NCBI GenBank assembly: GCA_008729055.1
Contig: SDUX01000191.1
Location: 72,905-94,251 of the forward strand
Direction: 5' to 3'
From: Pyropia haitanensis
Lineage: Eukaryota > Rhodophyta > Bangiophyceae > Bangiales > Bangiaceae
Length of the DNA stretch: 21,347 nucleotides
Part shown: piece after piece, positions 1-8,549 of the stretch
Numbering within the stretch: position 1 is the stretch's first letter
How the letters are laid out: each line of letters starts with the position of its first letter
Program-made: the position numbers and the translations under genes
Notes under the pieces: generated by a model
What the model was told of the DNA's origin: nothing
What the model saw: the letters and a program-made list of their open reading frames with translations, nothing else
Database searches by the model: none

Positions 1-221
1 GGGGGCCAAATTAGGACACAAATGGGCAATTGGGGGCAAGAACTTTTCCAAAACTGCAAAGAAAATTGAGGCGAAAGTCGCCAGAAAGCGGTCCAACAGT
101 GGCCACAAAGTGCGCCCCGCCACCCAAACTGTCCACTGCGCGTTCCGCCCGTCACACTGGCGTGGACGGTGTGAGGGCGGAACTTTTGTCGCCGACCGTC
201 ACACCTGGCTGTCGGGACCCC

Positions 222-257
222 CACGTGGCAAAAACCATCCCACAAAATTGACACGTG
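222..257. other. Paired CACGTG palindromes in each monomer (example copy)
   Basis: Two CACGTG hexamers lie 30 bp apart (222-227 and 252-257) in the unique part of the monomer. The same pair is present in the other copies I read. CACGTG is the core bound by bHLH proteins, including Cbf1-type factors. The flanks do not match the yeast CDEI consensus well, so any centromere role is speculation. Reported because the spacing is conserved across the array. Confidence 0.4.
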
Positions 258-314
258 GAAACCGGCGCTCCACAAAATACTCGTTGCATTCAACGGACGC
301 GCCAACGAACAGGT

Positions 315-658
315 CGGCCAACCACCCCATGCACGATCGTGCGGGTGGAACCTCGGACGTCGAGCGGGCGGATGTATGGCTGGAATAAAGGATGCGAGCG
401 AATTCGGCCGCCGGAGCCCGTGCTGCATTGCTGTACACGCAAAAGTGGGCAAAAGTGGGCAACAGTGGGCAAAAGTGGGTGAGAAGCGGCCTACCACCCC
501 ATGCACGACGGTGGGGGTCGAACCTCGGACATGGAGCGGGCGGATCTATGGCTGGAATGAAGGATGCGCGCCAATTCGGCCGCCGGATGGTGTGCAGCAT
601 CGCTGTAGACGCAAAAGTGGGCAAAAGTGGGCAAAAGTGGGCAAAAGTGGGTAGGAAG
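315..658 (+). repeat. Internal 172-bp duplication within the satellite monomer (example copy)
   Basis: Each monomer holds two diverged direct repeats of about 172 bp: half A at 315-486 and half B from 487 to about 658 in the first copy. Both run through CCACCCCATGCACGA, an AACCTCGGAC segment, a GGATNTATGGCTGGAAT segment, an AATTCGGCCGCCG segment and a terminal run of GTGGGCAAAA decamers. The halves differ in a consistent, copy-independent way, so the duplication predates amplification of the 689-bp unit. The remaining 345 bp of the monomer shows no clear similarity to A or B by eye. Four times 172 is close to 689, but descent from four units is not demonstrated. Confidence 0.9.
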
Positions 659-695
659 TGGGCAAGAAGTGGGCAAAAAGTGGGCAAAAAGGGGG
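611..695 (+). repeat. GTGGGCAAAA decamer tract with G-quadruplex pattern (example copy)
   Basis: The end of half B is a short tandem array of a 10-11 bp unit (GTGGGCAAAA and variants GTGGGTAGGAA, GTGGGCAAGAA, GTGGGCAAAAA) ending in a run of five G. GGG triplets at 619, 629, 639 and 649 are separated by 7-nt CAAAAGT loops, which just satisfies the usual G3N1-7 quadruplex pattern. The tract recurs in every monomer, and a shorter four-unit version ends half A (about 440-480). The retrotransposon is inserted in one of these tracts. Quadruplex formation is a prediction from pattern only. Confidence 0.85.
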
Positions 696-3600
696 CCAAA
701 TTAGGACACAAATGGGCAATTGGGGGCAAGAACTTTCCAAAACTGCAAAGAAAATTGAGGCGAAAGTCGCCAGAAAGCGGTCCAACAGTGGCCACAAAGT
801 GCGCCCCGCCACCCAAACTGTCCACTGCGCGTTCCGCCCGTCACACTGGCGTGGACGGTGTGAGGGCGGAACTTTTGTCGCCGACCGTCACAGCTGGCTG
901 TCGGGACCCCCACGTGGCAAAAACCATTCCACAAAATTGACACGTGGAAACCGGCGCTCCACAAAACACTCGTTGCATCCAACGGACGCGCCAACGAACG
1001 GGTCGGCCAACCACCCCATGCACGACGGTGCGGGTGGAACCTCGGACGTTGAGCGGGCGGATGTATGGCTGGAATAAAGGATGCGAGCGAATTCGGCCGC
1101 CGGAGCCCGTGCTGCATTGCTGTACACGCAAAAGTGGGCAAAAGTGGGCAACAGTGGGCAAAAGTGGGTGAGAAGCGGCCTACCACCCCATGCACGACGG
1201 TGGGGGTCGAACCTCGGACATGGAGCGGGCGGATCTATGGCTGGAATGAAGGATGCGCGCCAATTCGGCCGCCGGATGGTGTGCAGCATCGCTGTAGACG
1301 CAAAAGTGGGCAAAAGTGGGCAAAAGTGGGCAAAAGTGGGTAGGAAGTGGGTAAGAAGTGGGCAAAAAGTGGGCAAAAAGGGGGCCAAATTAGGACACAA
1401 ATGGGCAATTGGGGGCAAGAACTTTCCAAAACTGCAAAGAAAATTGAGGCGAAAGTCGCCAGAAAGCGGTCCAACAGTGGCCACAAAGTGCGCCCCGCCA
1501 CCCAAACTGTCCACTGCGCGTTCCGCCCGTCACACTGGCGTGGACGGTGTGAGGGCGGAACTTTTGTCGCCGACCGTCACAGCTGGCTGTCGGGACCCCC
1601 ACGTGGCAAAAACCATCCCACAAAATTGACACGTGGAAACCGGCGCTCCACAAAACACTCGTTGCATCCAACGGACGCGCCAACGAACGGGTCGGCCAAC
1701 CACCCCATGCACGATCGTGCGGGTGGAACCTCGGACGTTGAGCGGGCGGATGTATGGCTGGAATAAAGCATGCAAGCCAATTCGGCCGCCGGAGCCCGTG
1801 CTGCATTGCTGTACACGCAAAAGTGGGCAAAAGTGGGCAACAGTGGGCAAAAGTGGGTGAGAAGCGGCCTACCACCCCATGCACGACGGTGGGGGTCGAA
1901 CCTCGGACATGGAGCGGGCGGATCTATGGCTGGAATGAAGGATGCGCGCCAATTCGGCCGCCGGATGGTGTGCAGCATCGCTGTAGACGCAAAAGTGGGC
2001 AAAAGTGGGCAAAAGTGGGCAAAAGTGGGTAGGAAGTGGGTAAGAAGTGGGCAAAAAGTGGGCAAAAAGGGGGCCAAATTAGGACACAAATGGGCAATTG
2101 GGGGCAAGAACTTTCCAAAACTGCAAAGAAAATTGAGGCGAAAGTCACCAGAAAGTGGTCCAACAGTGGCCACAAAGTGCGCCCCGCCACCCAAACTGTC
2201 CACTGCGCGTTCCGCCCGTCACACTGGCGTGGACGGTGTGAGGGCGGAACTTTTGTCGCCGACCGTCACAGCTGGCTGTCAGGACCCCCACGTGGCAAAA
2301 AGAATTCCACAAAATTGACACGTGGAAACCGGCGCTCCACAAAACACTCGTTGCATTCAACGGACGCGCCAACGAACAGGTCGGCCAACCACCCCATGCA
2401 CGACGGTGCGGGTGGAACCTCGGACGTCGAGCGGGCGGATGTATGGCTGGAATAAAGGATGCGAGCCAATTCGGCCGCCGGAGCGCGTGCTGCATTGCTG
2501 TACACGCAAAAGTGGGCAAAAGTGGGCAACAGTGGGCAAAAGTGGGTGAGAAGCGGCCTACCACCCCATGCACGACGGTGGGGGTCGAACCTCGGACATG
2601 GAGCGGGCGGATCTATGGCTGGAATGAAGGATGCGCGCCAATTCGGCCGCCGGATGGTGTGCAGCATCGCTGTAGACGCAAAAGTGGGCAAAAGTGGGCA
2701 AAAGTGGGCAAAAGTGGGTAGGAAGTGGGTAAGAAGTGGGCAAAAAGTGGGCAAAAAGGGGGCCAAATTAGGACACAAATGGGCAATTGGGGGCAAGAAC
2801 TTTCCAAAACTGCAAAGAAAATTGAGGCGAAAGTCGCCAGAAAGCGGTCCAACAGTGGCCACAAAGTGCGCCCCGCCACCCAAACTGTCCACTGCGCGTT
2901 CCGCCCGTCACACTGGCGTGGACGGTGTGAGGGCGGAACTTTTGTCGCCGACCGTCACAGCTGGCTGTCGGGACCCCCACGTGGCAAAAACCATTCCACA
3001 AAATTGACACGTGGAAACCGGCGCTCCACAAAACACTCGTTGCATCCAACGGACGCGCCAACGAACGGGTCGGCCAACCACCCCATGCACGACGGTGCGG
3101 GTGGAACCTCGGACGTTGAGCGGGCGGATGTATGGCTGGAATAAAGGATGCGAGCCAATTCGGCCGCCGGAGCCCGTGCTGCATTGCTGTACACGCGAAA
3201 GTGGGCAAAAGTGGGCAACAGTGGGCAAAAGTGGGTGAGAAGCGGCCTACCACCCCATGCACGACGGTGGGGGTCGAACCTCGGACATGGAGCGGGTGGA
3301 TCTATGGCTGGAACGAAGGATGCGCGCCAATTCGGCCGCCGCATCGTGTGCAGCATCGCTGTAGACGCAAAAGTGGGCAAAAGTGGGCAAAAGTGGGCAA
3401 AAGTGGGTAGGAAGTGGGTAAGAAGTGGGCAAAAAGTGGGCAAAAAGGGGGCCAAATTAGGACACAAATGGGCAATTGGGGGCAAGAACTTTCCAAAACT
3501 GCAAAGAAAATTGAGGCGAAAGTCGCCAGAAAGCGGTCCAACAGTGGCCACAAAGTGCGCCCCGCCACCCAAACTGTCCACTGCGCGTTCCGCCCGTCAC

Positions 3601-4768
3601 ACTGGCGTGGACGGTGTGAGGGCGGAACTTTTGTCGCCGACCGTCACAGCTGGCTGTCGGGACCCCCACGTGGCAAAAACCATTCCACAAAATTGACACG
3701 TGGAAACCGGCGCTCCACAAAACACTCGTTGCATCCAACGGACGCGCCAACGAACGGGTCGGCCAACCACCCCATGCACGACGGTGCGGGTGGAACCTCG
3801 GACGTTGAGCGGGCGGATGTATGGCTGGAATAAAGGATGCGAGCCAATTCGGCCGCCGGAGCCCGTGCTGCATTGCTGTACACGCGAAAGTGGGCAAAAG
3901 TGGGCAACAGTGGGCAAAAGTGGGTGAGAAGCGGCCTACCACCCCATGCACGACGGTGGGGGTCGAACCTCGGACATGGAGCGGGTGGATCTATGGCTGG
4001 AACGAAGGATGCGCGCCAATTCGGCCGCCGCATCGTGTGCAGCATCGCTGTAGACGCAAAAGTGGGCAAAAGTGGGCAAAAGTGGGCAAAAGTGGGTAGG
4101 AAGTGGGTAAGAAGTGGGCAAAAAGTGGGCAAAAAGGGGGCCAAATTAGGACACAAATGGGCAATTGGGGGCAAGAACTTTCCAAAACTGCAAAGAAAAT
4201 TGAGGCGAAAGTCGCCAGAAAGCGGTCCAACAGTGGCCACAAAGTGCGCCCCGCCACCCAAACTGTCCACTGCGCGTTCCGCCCGTCACACTGGCGTGGA
4301 CGGTGTGAGGGCGGAACTTTTGTCGCCGACCGTCACACCTGGCTGTCGGGACCCCCACGTGGCAAAAACCATTCCACAAAATTGACACGTGGAAACCGGC
4401 GCTCCACAAAACACTCGTTGCATCCAACGGACGCGCCAACGAACGGGTCGGCCAACCACCCCATGCACGATCGTGCGGGTGGAACCTCGGACGTCGAGCG
4501 GGCGGATGTATGGCTGGAATAAAGGATGCGAGCCAATTCGGCCGCCGGAGCGCGTGCAGCATTGCTGTACACGCAAAAGTGGGCAAAAGTGGGCAACAGT
4601 GGGCAAAAGTGGGTGAGAAGCGGCCTACCACTGCATGCACGACCGTGCGGGTGGAACCTCGGACATGGAGCGGGTGGATCTATGGCTGGAACGAAGGATG
4701 CGCGCCAATTCGGCCGCCGCATCGTGTGCAGCATCGCTGTAGACGCAAAAGTGGGCAAAAGTGGGCAA

Positions 4769-4772
4769 AAGT
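4769..4772. repeat. Target site duplication, left copy (AAGT)
   Basis: AAGT precedes the TGTGGCA start of the left LTR and also follows the TGCCACA end of the right LTR at 15806-15809. If the final A of the right LTR is counted as flank, the duplication is 5 bp (AAAGT), the length most common in Ty3/gypsy. The one-base ambiguity cannot be resolved because both sides carry A there. Confidence 0.85.
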
Positions 4773-4926
4773 TGTGGCAAGTCGGGTGTCCACAGGGTAC
4801 CGTAATCAGGGGGGAGGGTTGACGCACAGACCCGTAACCGCAGTGCCAAGACTATGGCAAGTAAGCGGGACAAAGAAGGATACGTTTAGACCTGACGAGC
4901 AGGGAGAAGCGGGGCGAGAACGCCGT

Positions 4927-5381
4927 CGCGTGCCCAGAAGAGGCACGCGCGCGCCCGCCGCAACCCTCGATCGGACAGGTCGACCGGGCAGGGTCGACCT
5001 GTCCTAAGAAATAGAAGCGAAATCCCTCCAAGACGATAATTGCATGCGAAATTGGTGAGTACCCCCCGAAAGGGCGTACCACAATCGATAGGTCGATCCT
5101 ATCGATCGTCACAGGGAGTACTCGATCCAGCTCCCGCGGCCGTCCTCCCCCGGCCCGGGAGCTGTCCCTCGGGTCGAAGGATCGCCCGCCGGCGCACGCC
5201 TTCGACCCAATCACAAGCGACCTAGGGGGGGGGCTAGCCCCACCCGTGACGCGACCGTTCGGGCCCGGTACGCCGCCCGACCCTTTTACAGGGGTCGGGG
5301 AGAGGGGTGGCGACGACGCCCTCGGCGGGTGTGGCCGCCCGTGGGGCTGCGGCGCGTGCCGTCCACTTAGCCGTGGACGGC
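4927..5381. promoter_or_regulatory. Cluster of seven perfect hairpins in the LTR
   Basis: Perfect inverted repeats, as stem/loop/stem: 4927-4934/7 nt/4942-4949 (8 bp); 4973-4985/6 nt/4992-5004 (13 bp); 5084-5092/5 nt/5098-5106 (9 bp); 5128-5136/19 nt/5156-5164 (9 bp); 5171-5180/18 nt/5199-5208 (10 bp); 5276-5283/8 nt/5292-5299 (8 bp); 5358-5366/6 nt/5373-5381 (9 bp). The right LTR carries the same set, shifted by 10,390 before the poly-G run and 10,391 after it. They could be structured leader RNA, packaging or dimerisation elements, or DNA cruciforms. The function is unknown. Confidence 0.85.
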
Positions 5382-5401
5382 CCCTGCGCGCCCCCCAGGC
5401 G

Positions 5402-5408
5402 TATATAT
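5402..5408 (+). promoter_or_regulatory. TATA box candidate for the plus-strand ORF
   Basis: TATATAT lies at the right edge of the left LTR, 75-81 bp upstream of the ATG at 5483. With usual TATA spacing a plus-strand transcript would start near 5430, giving a 5' UTR of about 50 nt. It is the only clear TATA-like motif I see in the LTR. The motif is nearly symmetric, so it could instead serve the element's sense transcript, which would then have a U3 of only about 40 bp. Confidence 0.45.
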
Positions 5409-5414
5409 GCCACA

Positions 5415-5422
5415 TACCCCCC
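5415..5422 (-). other. Polypurine tract candidate
   Basis: On the element's sense strand, GGGGGG followed by TA lies directly against the start of the 3' LTR, where the plus-strand DNA primer of an LTR retrotransposon is expected. The purine run is short and interrupted by T next to the LTR, so the identification rests mainly on position. Confidence 0.5.
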
Positions 5423-5432
5423 GTGTTAGCTT

Positions 5433-5481
5433 GTCGCCGTCCCTCGGCGACCAAGTTGCTTCGTCCGTCGTGTTGACGGAC
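5433..5481 (+). promoter_or_regulatory. Two hairpins upstream of the plus-strand ORF start
   Basis: Two 7-bp perfect inverted repeats with 5-nt loops, 5433-5439/5445-5451 and 5463-5469/5475-5481, occupy the predicted 5' UTR. The second ends one base before the ATG at 5483. They could modulate translation of the ORF. On the element's sense strand the same sequence lies just upstream of the polypurine tract. Confidence 0.5.
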
Positions 5482-5482
5482 G

Positions 5483-8443
5483 ATGCCGGTACCGCACCGG
5501 TGGCGCAGCGGCATGGCGGGGGAGATCGTCTTCCGCCCCTTGTCGGAGTGGGTGCCCCGACCGGGGTTCATGTCGCCGGCGTTCATCAACGCGGAGCTGC
5601 TGCGCGTCGCCCGCGAGCATCATCGTGCGTGCCTCCGCCGTGTGGCCGAGGCCGGGTGGGCGCTCCCGGACCGGTTCGTCGACGTGACGACCTCGGGTCA
5701 CGTCGCCACGTACGACAGCGTCCGCCTACATGACGTGCACGGCATTCCGTCCACGGGGCAGCCGGGCGTGCAGGCGGTCACCTTCATGGCGTTGGCGTTT
5801 GCCAACGAGGTGCTCCGTCAAGAGACGCGCGAGGAGGGGCTGCAGCCGTGGGTGCGCAACCTCTTCCTCGTAGCGTGCAAGCACTACGAGCGGCGGCACT
5901 CCTCCCCGGTGCACGCGGCCGCGCTGGCGTTCGACCGCCTGCGGCGGGAGTGGCCTCGGGCCCGCTTCGTAGAGGGGGATCTCTACGAGGGGTTGGACAT
6001 GATGTACACCCCGACATCCGCCACGCGGGCCGCCCTCGTCGGGTTGAGTGCCCTCCTACGACACCACGCCACGGTGTCGTACTCGGAGAGCTGCCCGGTC
6101 GACATGGACATGTCGGTGCGCGGCGGGGGCTACCTAGCCGGCCGCCGCCGTCCGTCCAGCATCGTCAGCCGTCGCCAAGTGGTGGCGACGGCCTGCGGGT
6201 TCCTCTGCCCCTTGTGGGCTGGGTGGTTAGATGCCACCCGACCCGCGGCGGCTGAGGAACTCGTGCCCCTGCCCGAGTTGTTCGTGGACGCGGGCTTGAG
6301 CTCCCCTCCGGCCATGCCCTTGTTGGCGGAGTACGTGTACTCCTACCTTGAGGACGCAAGCCACGTCGCGTGGACCATAGTGTCCACGGAGATGGTGCTC
6401 GACTACGCCGCCGTCTGGTTCCAAGCCCTCCGGGAGCGGGGAGTGCTGGTGCGCTTGAAGCGCACCCTGCTTGAGCACTTCTCCCGGTTGCCGTTGGACG
6501 ATCTCCAAGAGGGGTCACCCCCTGGGTCCGCCTTGGCCTTCAGTCGGTGCGTCACGGGGGCCTTGGCGTTCCCCTGGTCGCACGTCACCGCGTGGGTGGA
6601 CGTTGGGGGAGTGGGGGACGCCGCCCGGGAGGTGCTGGTCCAGTACACGCCGGACCAGGAATACGGGTTCGCGGCCCTGGAATCCCTCCCGGGCTTCCCC
6701 AAGGCCGACGAGTTGGAGGGCGACGGTCCCCTACGTCGCCCGGACCTCAACGCGTCAGGGGGCGCGGAGGCGCCCATCGACGTGGATGGCGGCGACGCCC
6801 CCCCTCCGGCGGGTGCGAAGGCAACGGGTGGCCCGACGTCGGCGCGGGCGCCGACGACGAGGTTCGCGCACTCCTTGAGCATCTCCCGTGGGCGGCGCCA
6901 AGAGGCGTTGCGCGAGAGCGCGATGCAGGCGGAGGAGCGGTTGGAGGCGGCAAGGGCGGCGGAGCGGGAGGAGCGGGAAGAGGGGCGGCAGCGCGCTCGC
7001 GCCGCCAACCGCGCAGCGCAGGCAGCGGCCCGCGCACGCGCCCAGCGTGGGTCGTCCGCGGGTCCCTCTCGCGACGCCGCCGCAGGTCGGCGGGACGCCG
7101 ACCGGCTTAACGCGGGCCGCTTCGGTCGGCGGCCGGCTTCCGTGCCTCCTTCCCCCCGTCGGGAGGATCCGCTTGGGGAGCCCATCGGGGCCGGGGGGGC
7201 GGCGGGCCCCTCGTCCGGGCCGAGGGCGGGCGGGCCTACCGCCGCGTCACCGTCAGGGGCCGCGGGCGTCCCGGCGGCGGACGCGGATCGTCGTCGACAA
7301 GACGACGATGAGGCGGCGCATGCTGCGGCGGCTCAGGCGGCTGCTGCGGCGACGGCCGCCGAGAAGGCGGCCGAGGCAGCGGCAGCGGAGCACGCCTCCG
7401 AGGCTGCCAGCGCGGCCCGCGAGCGCGCTACGGCGTTCGCGGCGCAGCAAGAGGCGGCGGCGGAGGCACAACGTCGTTGGGCCACCAGCGGGGACGAAGA
7501 CGCCCCGGGGTCTTCCCGGCACGAAGGGTCCGCGCGTAGCCGCGGACGCGGTCGGGGCGGACGGGGTGGCGGCCGGGCGCCACACACGTCGGGTCGGGGC
7601 CGGCCTCCCCCATCGGGCACGGCAGAAGGGCCGGGCGAGCGTCCTCCGGCTGGGGACGCTGCCGGGGCGGGGGACTTTGGCAGCCCCGTCCGCGGGAAGA
7701 GGGGTCGCCGCGGCAACGCCTCGGGCCCGGGCGCTTCCGAGAGCCGCCGATCCCGTCCGCGCCGCCGGCACAGCCGTTCTGAGGACACGGCTAGCGCATG
7801 CCGCGGTCGACGTGAGCGGTCGCCTTCACCGGCGACCCCGAGCCGTGCGCGGGGGCGATCTTCACGCCGCCGTCGTCATTCTCGCCGTCCCGGCCGACAG
7901 CAGGACGGGTCGGAGTCGACGGCGGAGACGCGGTCGACTCACCGACGGCGGCATTCGTCGCCGTCGTCGTCGCGCTCGGCGTCCCGGCGTCGGCGCGAGC
8001 GCGGGTCTCGCCACGCCTCGCGGTCGCTCTCTCCCACGGGGTCCCGGTATCGGTCGTGTACCCCGGAGGGGTACAGGGCTGGCCCCGGGAAGGTGCCGTT
8101 GGTCGCGTCGCCGGCGGACGAGTCGGCGTTCCGCCGACTCTTCCGCTCGGAGGACCTGCGCGAGTTGAAGCGCATGCACCTCCCGGCGCGTCTGATCAAC
8201 CGTGCCTGGTGCGAGACGGTACGCGTGATGCAGCAGGCACTACGCTTGGAGGTGGACCGGCTGGATGGCGCCACCTTCGAGGTGGCGTCGCGGTCCCTGG
8301 CAGACGCCGCGCTGGACGCGGCGTCGCGGTCGTTGTTGTACGACCGGTTCCGCACCGCCTTGGATGAGGTGATGAATGACCCCGGCGAGGGGTCATCGGG
8401 CCGCTTCAACGTGGCTGACATCTGGGGTGAGAAGGGTGAGTGA
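5483..8443 (+). CDS. Antisense SR/RGG-rich protein of the retrotransposon, function unknown (986 aa)
   Basis: I do not recognise this protein. It lies between pol and the 3' LTR, opposite to gag-pol, and converges on pol with 106 bp between the stops. Residues 1-410 look globular, with mixed composition and no obvious membrane segment or signal peptide. Residues 465-520 and 600-665 are Ala/Arg/Glu-rich and probably helical or coiled coil. RGG-like repeats lie near 685-705. Residues 750-860 are rich in Arg-Ser dipeptides (RRHSRS, RSPSP, SRSAS), as in SR splicing factors. Residues 875-965 form a helical C-terminal segment. The composition suggests a nuclear, RNA-associated protein (inference). 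The next in-frame ATG is codon 11; codon 1 is chosen for length. GC-rich DNA allows long chance ORFs, but 986 codons with a TATA upstream and varied N-terminal composition argue for a real gene. A captured host gene is possible. It is not a convincing envelope protein. Confidence 0.78.
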   Translation: MPVPHRWRSGMAGEIVFRPLSEWVPRPGFMSPAFINAELLRVAREHHRACLRRVAEAGWALPDRFVDVTTSGHVATYDSVRLHDVHGIPSTGQPGVQAVTFMALAFANEVLRQETREEGLQPWVRNLFLVACKHYERRHSSPVHAAALAFDRLRREWPRARFVEGDLYEGLDMMYTPTSATRAALVGLSALLRHHATVSYSESCPVDMDMSVRGGGYLAGRRRPSSIVSRRQVVATACGFLCPLWAGWLDATRPAAAEELVPLPELFVDAGLSSPPAMPLLAEYVYSYLEDASHVAWTIVSTEMVLDYAAVWFQALRERGVLVRLKRTLLEHFSRLPLDDLQEGSPPGSALAFSRCVTGALAFPWSHVTAWVDVGGVGDAAREVLVQYTPDQEYGFAALESLPGFPKADELEGDGPLRRPDLNASGGAEAPIDVDGGDAPPPAGAKATGGPTSARAPTTRFAHSLSISRGRRQEALRESAMQAEERLEAARAAEREEREEGRQRARAANRAAQAAARARAQRGSSAGPSRDAAAGRRDADRLNAGRFGRRPASVPPSPRREDPLGEPIGAGGAAGPSSGPRAGGPTAASPSGAAGVPAADADRRRQDDDEAAHAAAAQAAAAATAAEKAAEAAAAEHASEAASAARERATAFAAQQEAAAEAQRRWATSGDEDAPGSSRHEGSARSRGRGRGGRGGGRAPHTSGRGRPPPSGTAEGPGERPPAGDAAGAGDFGSPVRGKRGRRGNASGPGASESRRSRPRRRHSRSEDTASACRGRRERSPSPATPSRARGRSSRRRRHSRRPGRQQDGSESTAETRSTHRRRHSSPSSSRSASRRRRERGSRHASRSLSPTGSRYRSCTPEGYRAGPGKVPLVASPADESAFRRLFRSEDLRELKRMHLPARLINRAWCETVRVMQQALRLEVDRLDGATFEVASRSLADAALDAASRSLLYDRFRTALDEVMNDPGEGSSGRFNVADIWGEKGE

Positions 8444-8549
8444 AGGGTGTAGGAGGCTCCCGCGTGTCGGGTGAAGTTGGTGGGGAAGGAGGGGGAGGGG
8501 CTAGCCCTATAGGGACGCCCAGGTACTCATGAATCGTCTGGTTACTCTG
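8444..8549. other. Convergent intergenic spacer between antisense ORF and pol
   Basis: These 106 bp separate two convergent stop codons (TGA at 8441-8443 on plus; TAG at 8552-8550 on minus). The spacer holds a purine-rich run on the plus strand around 8480-8500 and a short palindromic stretch, GGGCTAGCCC, near 8498-8507. Both transcripts probably extend past this point, giving overlapping 3' ends. No clear AATAAA signal was found on either strand. Confidence 0.6.

Larger units (their letters stand above)
1..4772 (+). repeat. Satellite array, left block (about 7 monomers of 689 bp)
   Basis: The stretch is a head-to-tail array. Taking the G-run before CCAAATTAGG as the monomer start, copies begin at 1, 691, 1380, 2069, 2758, 3447 and 4136. 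The period is 689 bp, except that the first copy has one extra T near position 54. Copies differ by scattered substitutions and almost no indels. The copies starting at 2758 and 3447 look identical by eye. The seventh copy is cut at 4772 by the retrotransposon. No gene is supported here: the many open frames recur in every monomer on both strands, consist of low-complexity translations of a G-rich decamer, and 689 is not a multiple of three. The array could be centromeric, pericentromeric, subtelomeric or another heterochromatic satellite; the sequence does not decide. Confidence 0.97.
4773..5414 (-). repeat. 3' LTR (left), 642 bp
   Basis: It is bounded by the 7-bp inverted repeat TGTGGCA/TGCCACA. 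It matches the right LTR across its length, the only difference seen being a run of nine G at 5225-5233 against ten at 15615-15624. It holds no convincing gene. It contains at least seven perfect inverted repeats (listed separately) and one TATATAT at its right edge. In the element's own sense that TATATAT lies 7-13 nt from the start of the LTR; in the opposite sense it lies just upstream of the plus-strand ORF at 5483. U3, R and U5 boundaries cannot be set from sequence alone. Confidence 0.96.

Noticed and set aside
611..695. CRISPR-like array or telomere repeat
   Set aside because: The units are 10-11 bp tandem copies without distinct spacers, and the sequence is not a known telomeric repeat; they are embedded in a longer satellite monomer.
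199..825. 208-codon minus-strand ORF recurring every 689 bp, and similar 182-, 164- and 139-codon ORFs
   Set aside because: They are shadows of the satellite: present in several frames of both strands in each monomer, built from the decamer (Lys-Trp-Ala-Lys-Val-Gly or Cys-Pro-Leu-Leu-Pro-Thr type repeats), with no start context or domain.
1..4772. rDNA intergenic spacer repeats
   Set aside because: No rRNA gene or promoter-like feature is seen in the window, so there is nothing to link the 689-bp unit to rDNA.
6403..7185. 260-codon minus-strand ORF opposite the antisense gene
   Set aside because: It is the complementary frame of the Ala/Arg-rich region, low complexity, with no recognisable motif.
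6888..8168. 426-codon plus-strand ORF overlapping the antisense gene
   Set aside because: It is an alternative frame of GC-rich sequence, extremely Arg-rich, with no domain; the 986-codon frame explains the region.
5483..8443. Envelope (env-like) gene in the usual env position
   Set aside because: Wrong strand, no signal peptide, no clear membrane anchor; the composition is nuclear and RNA-binding-like.
8480..8500. Central polypurine tract
   Set aside because: The purine run is on the plus strand, opposite the element's sense, so it cannot prime plus-strand DNA synthesis.
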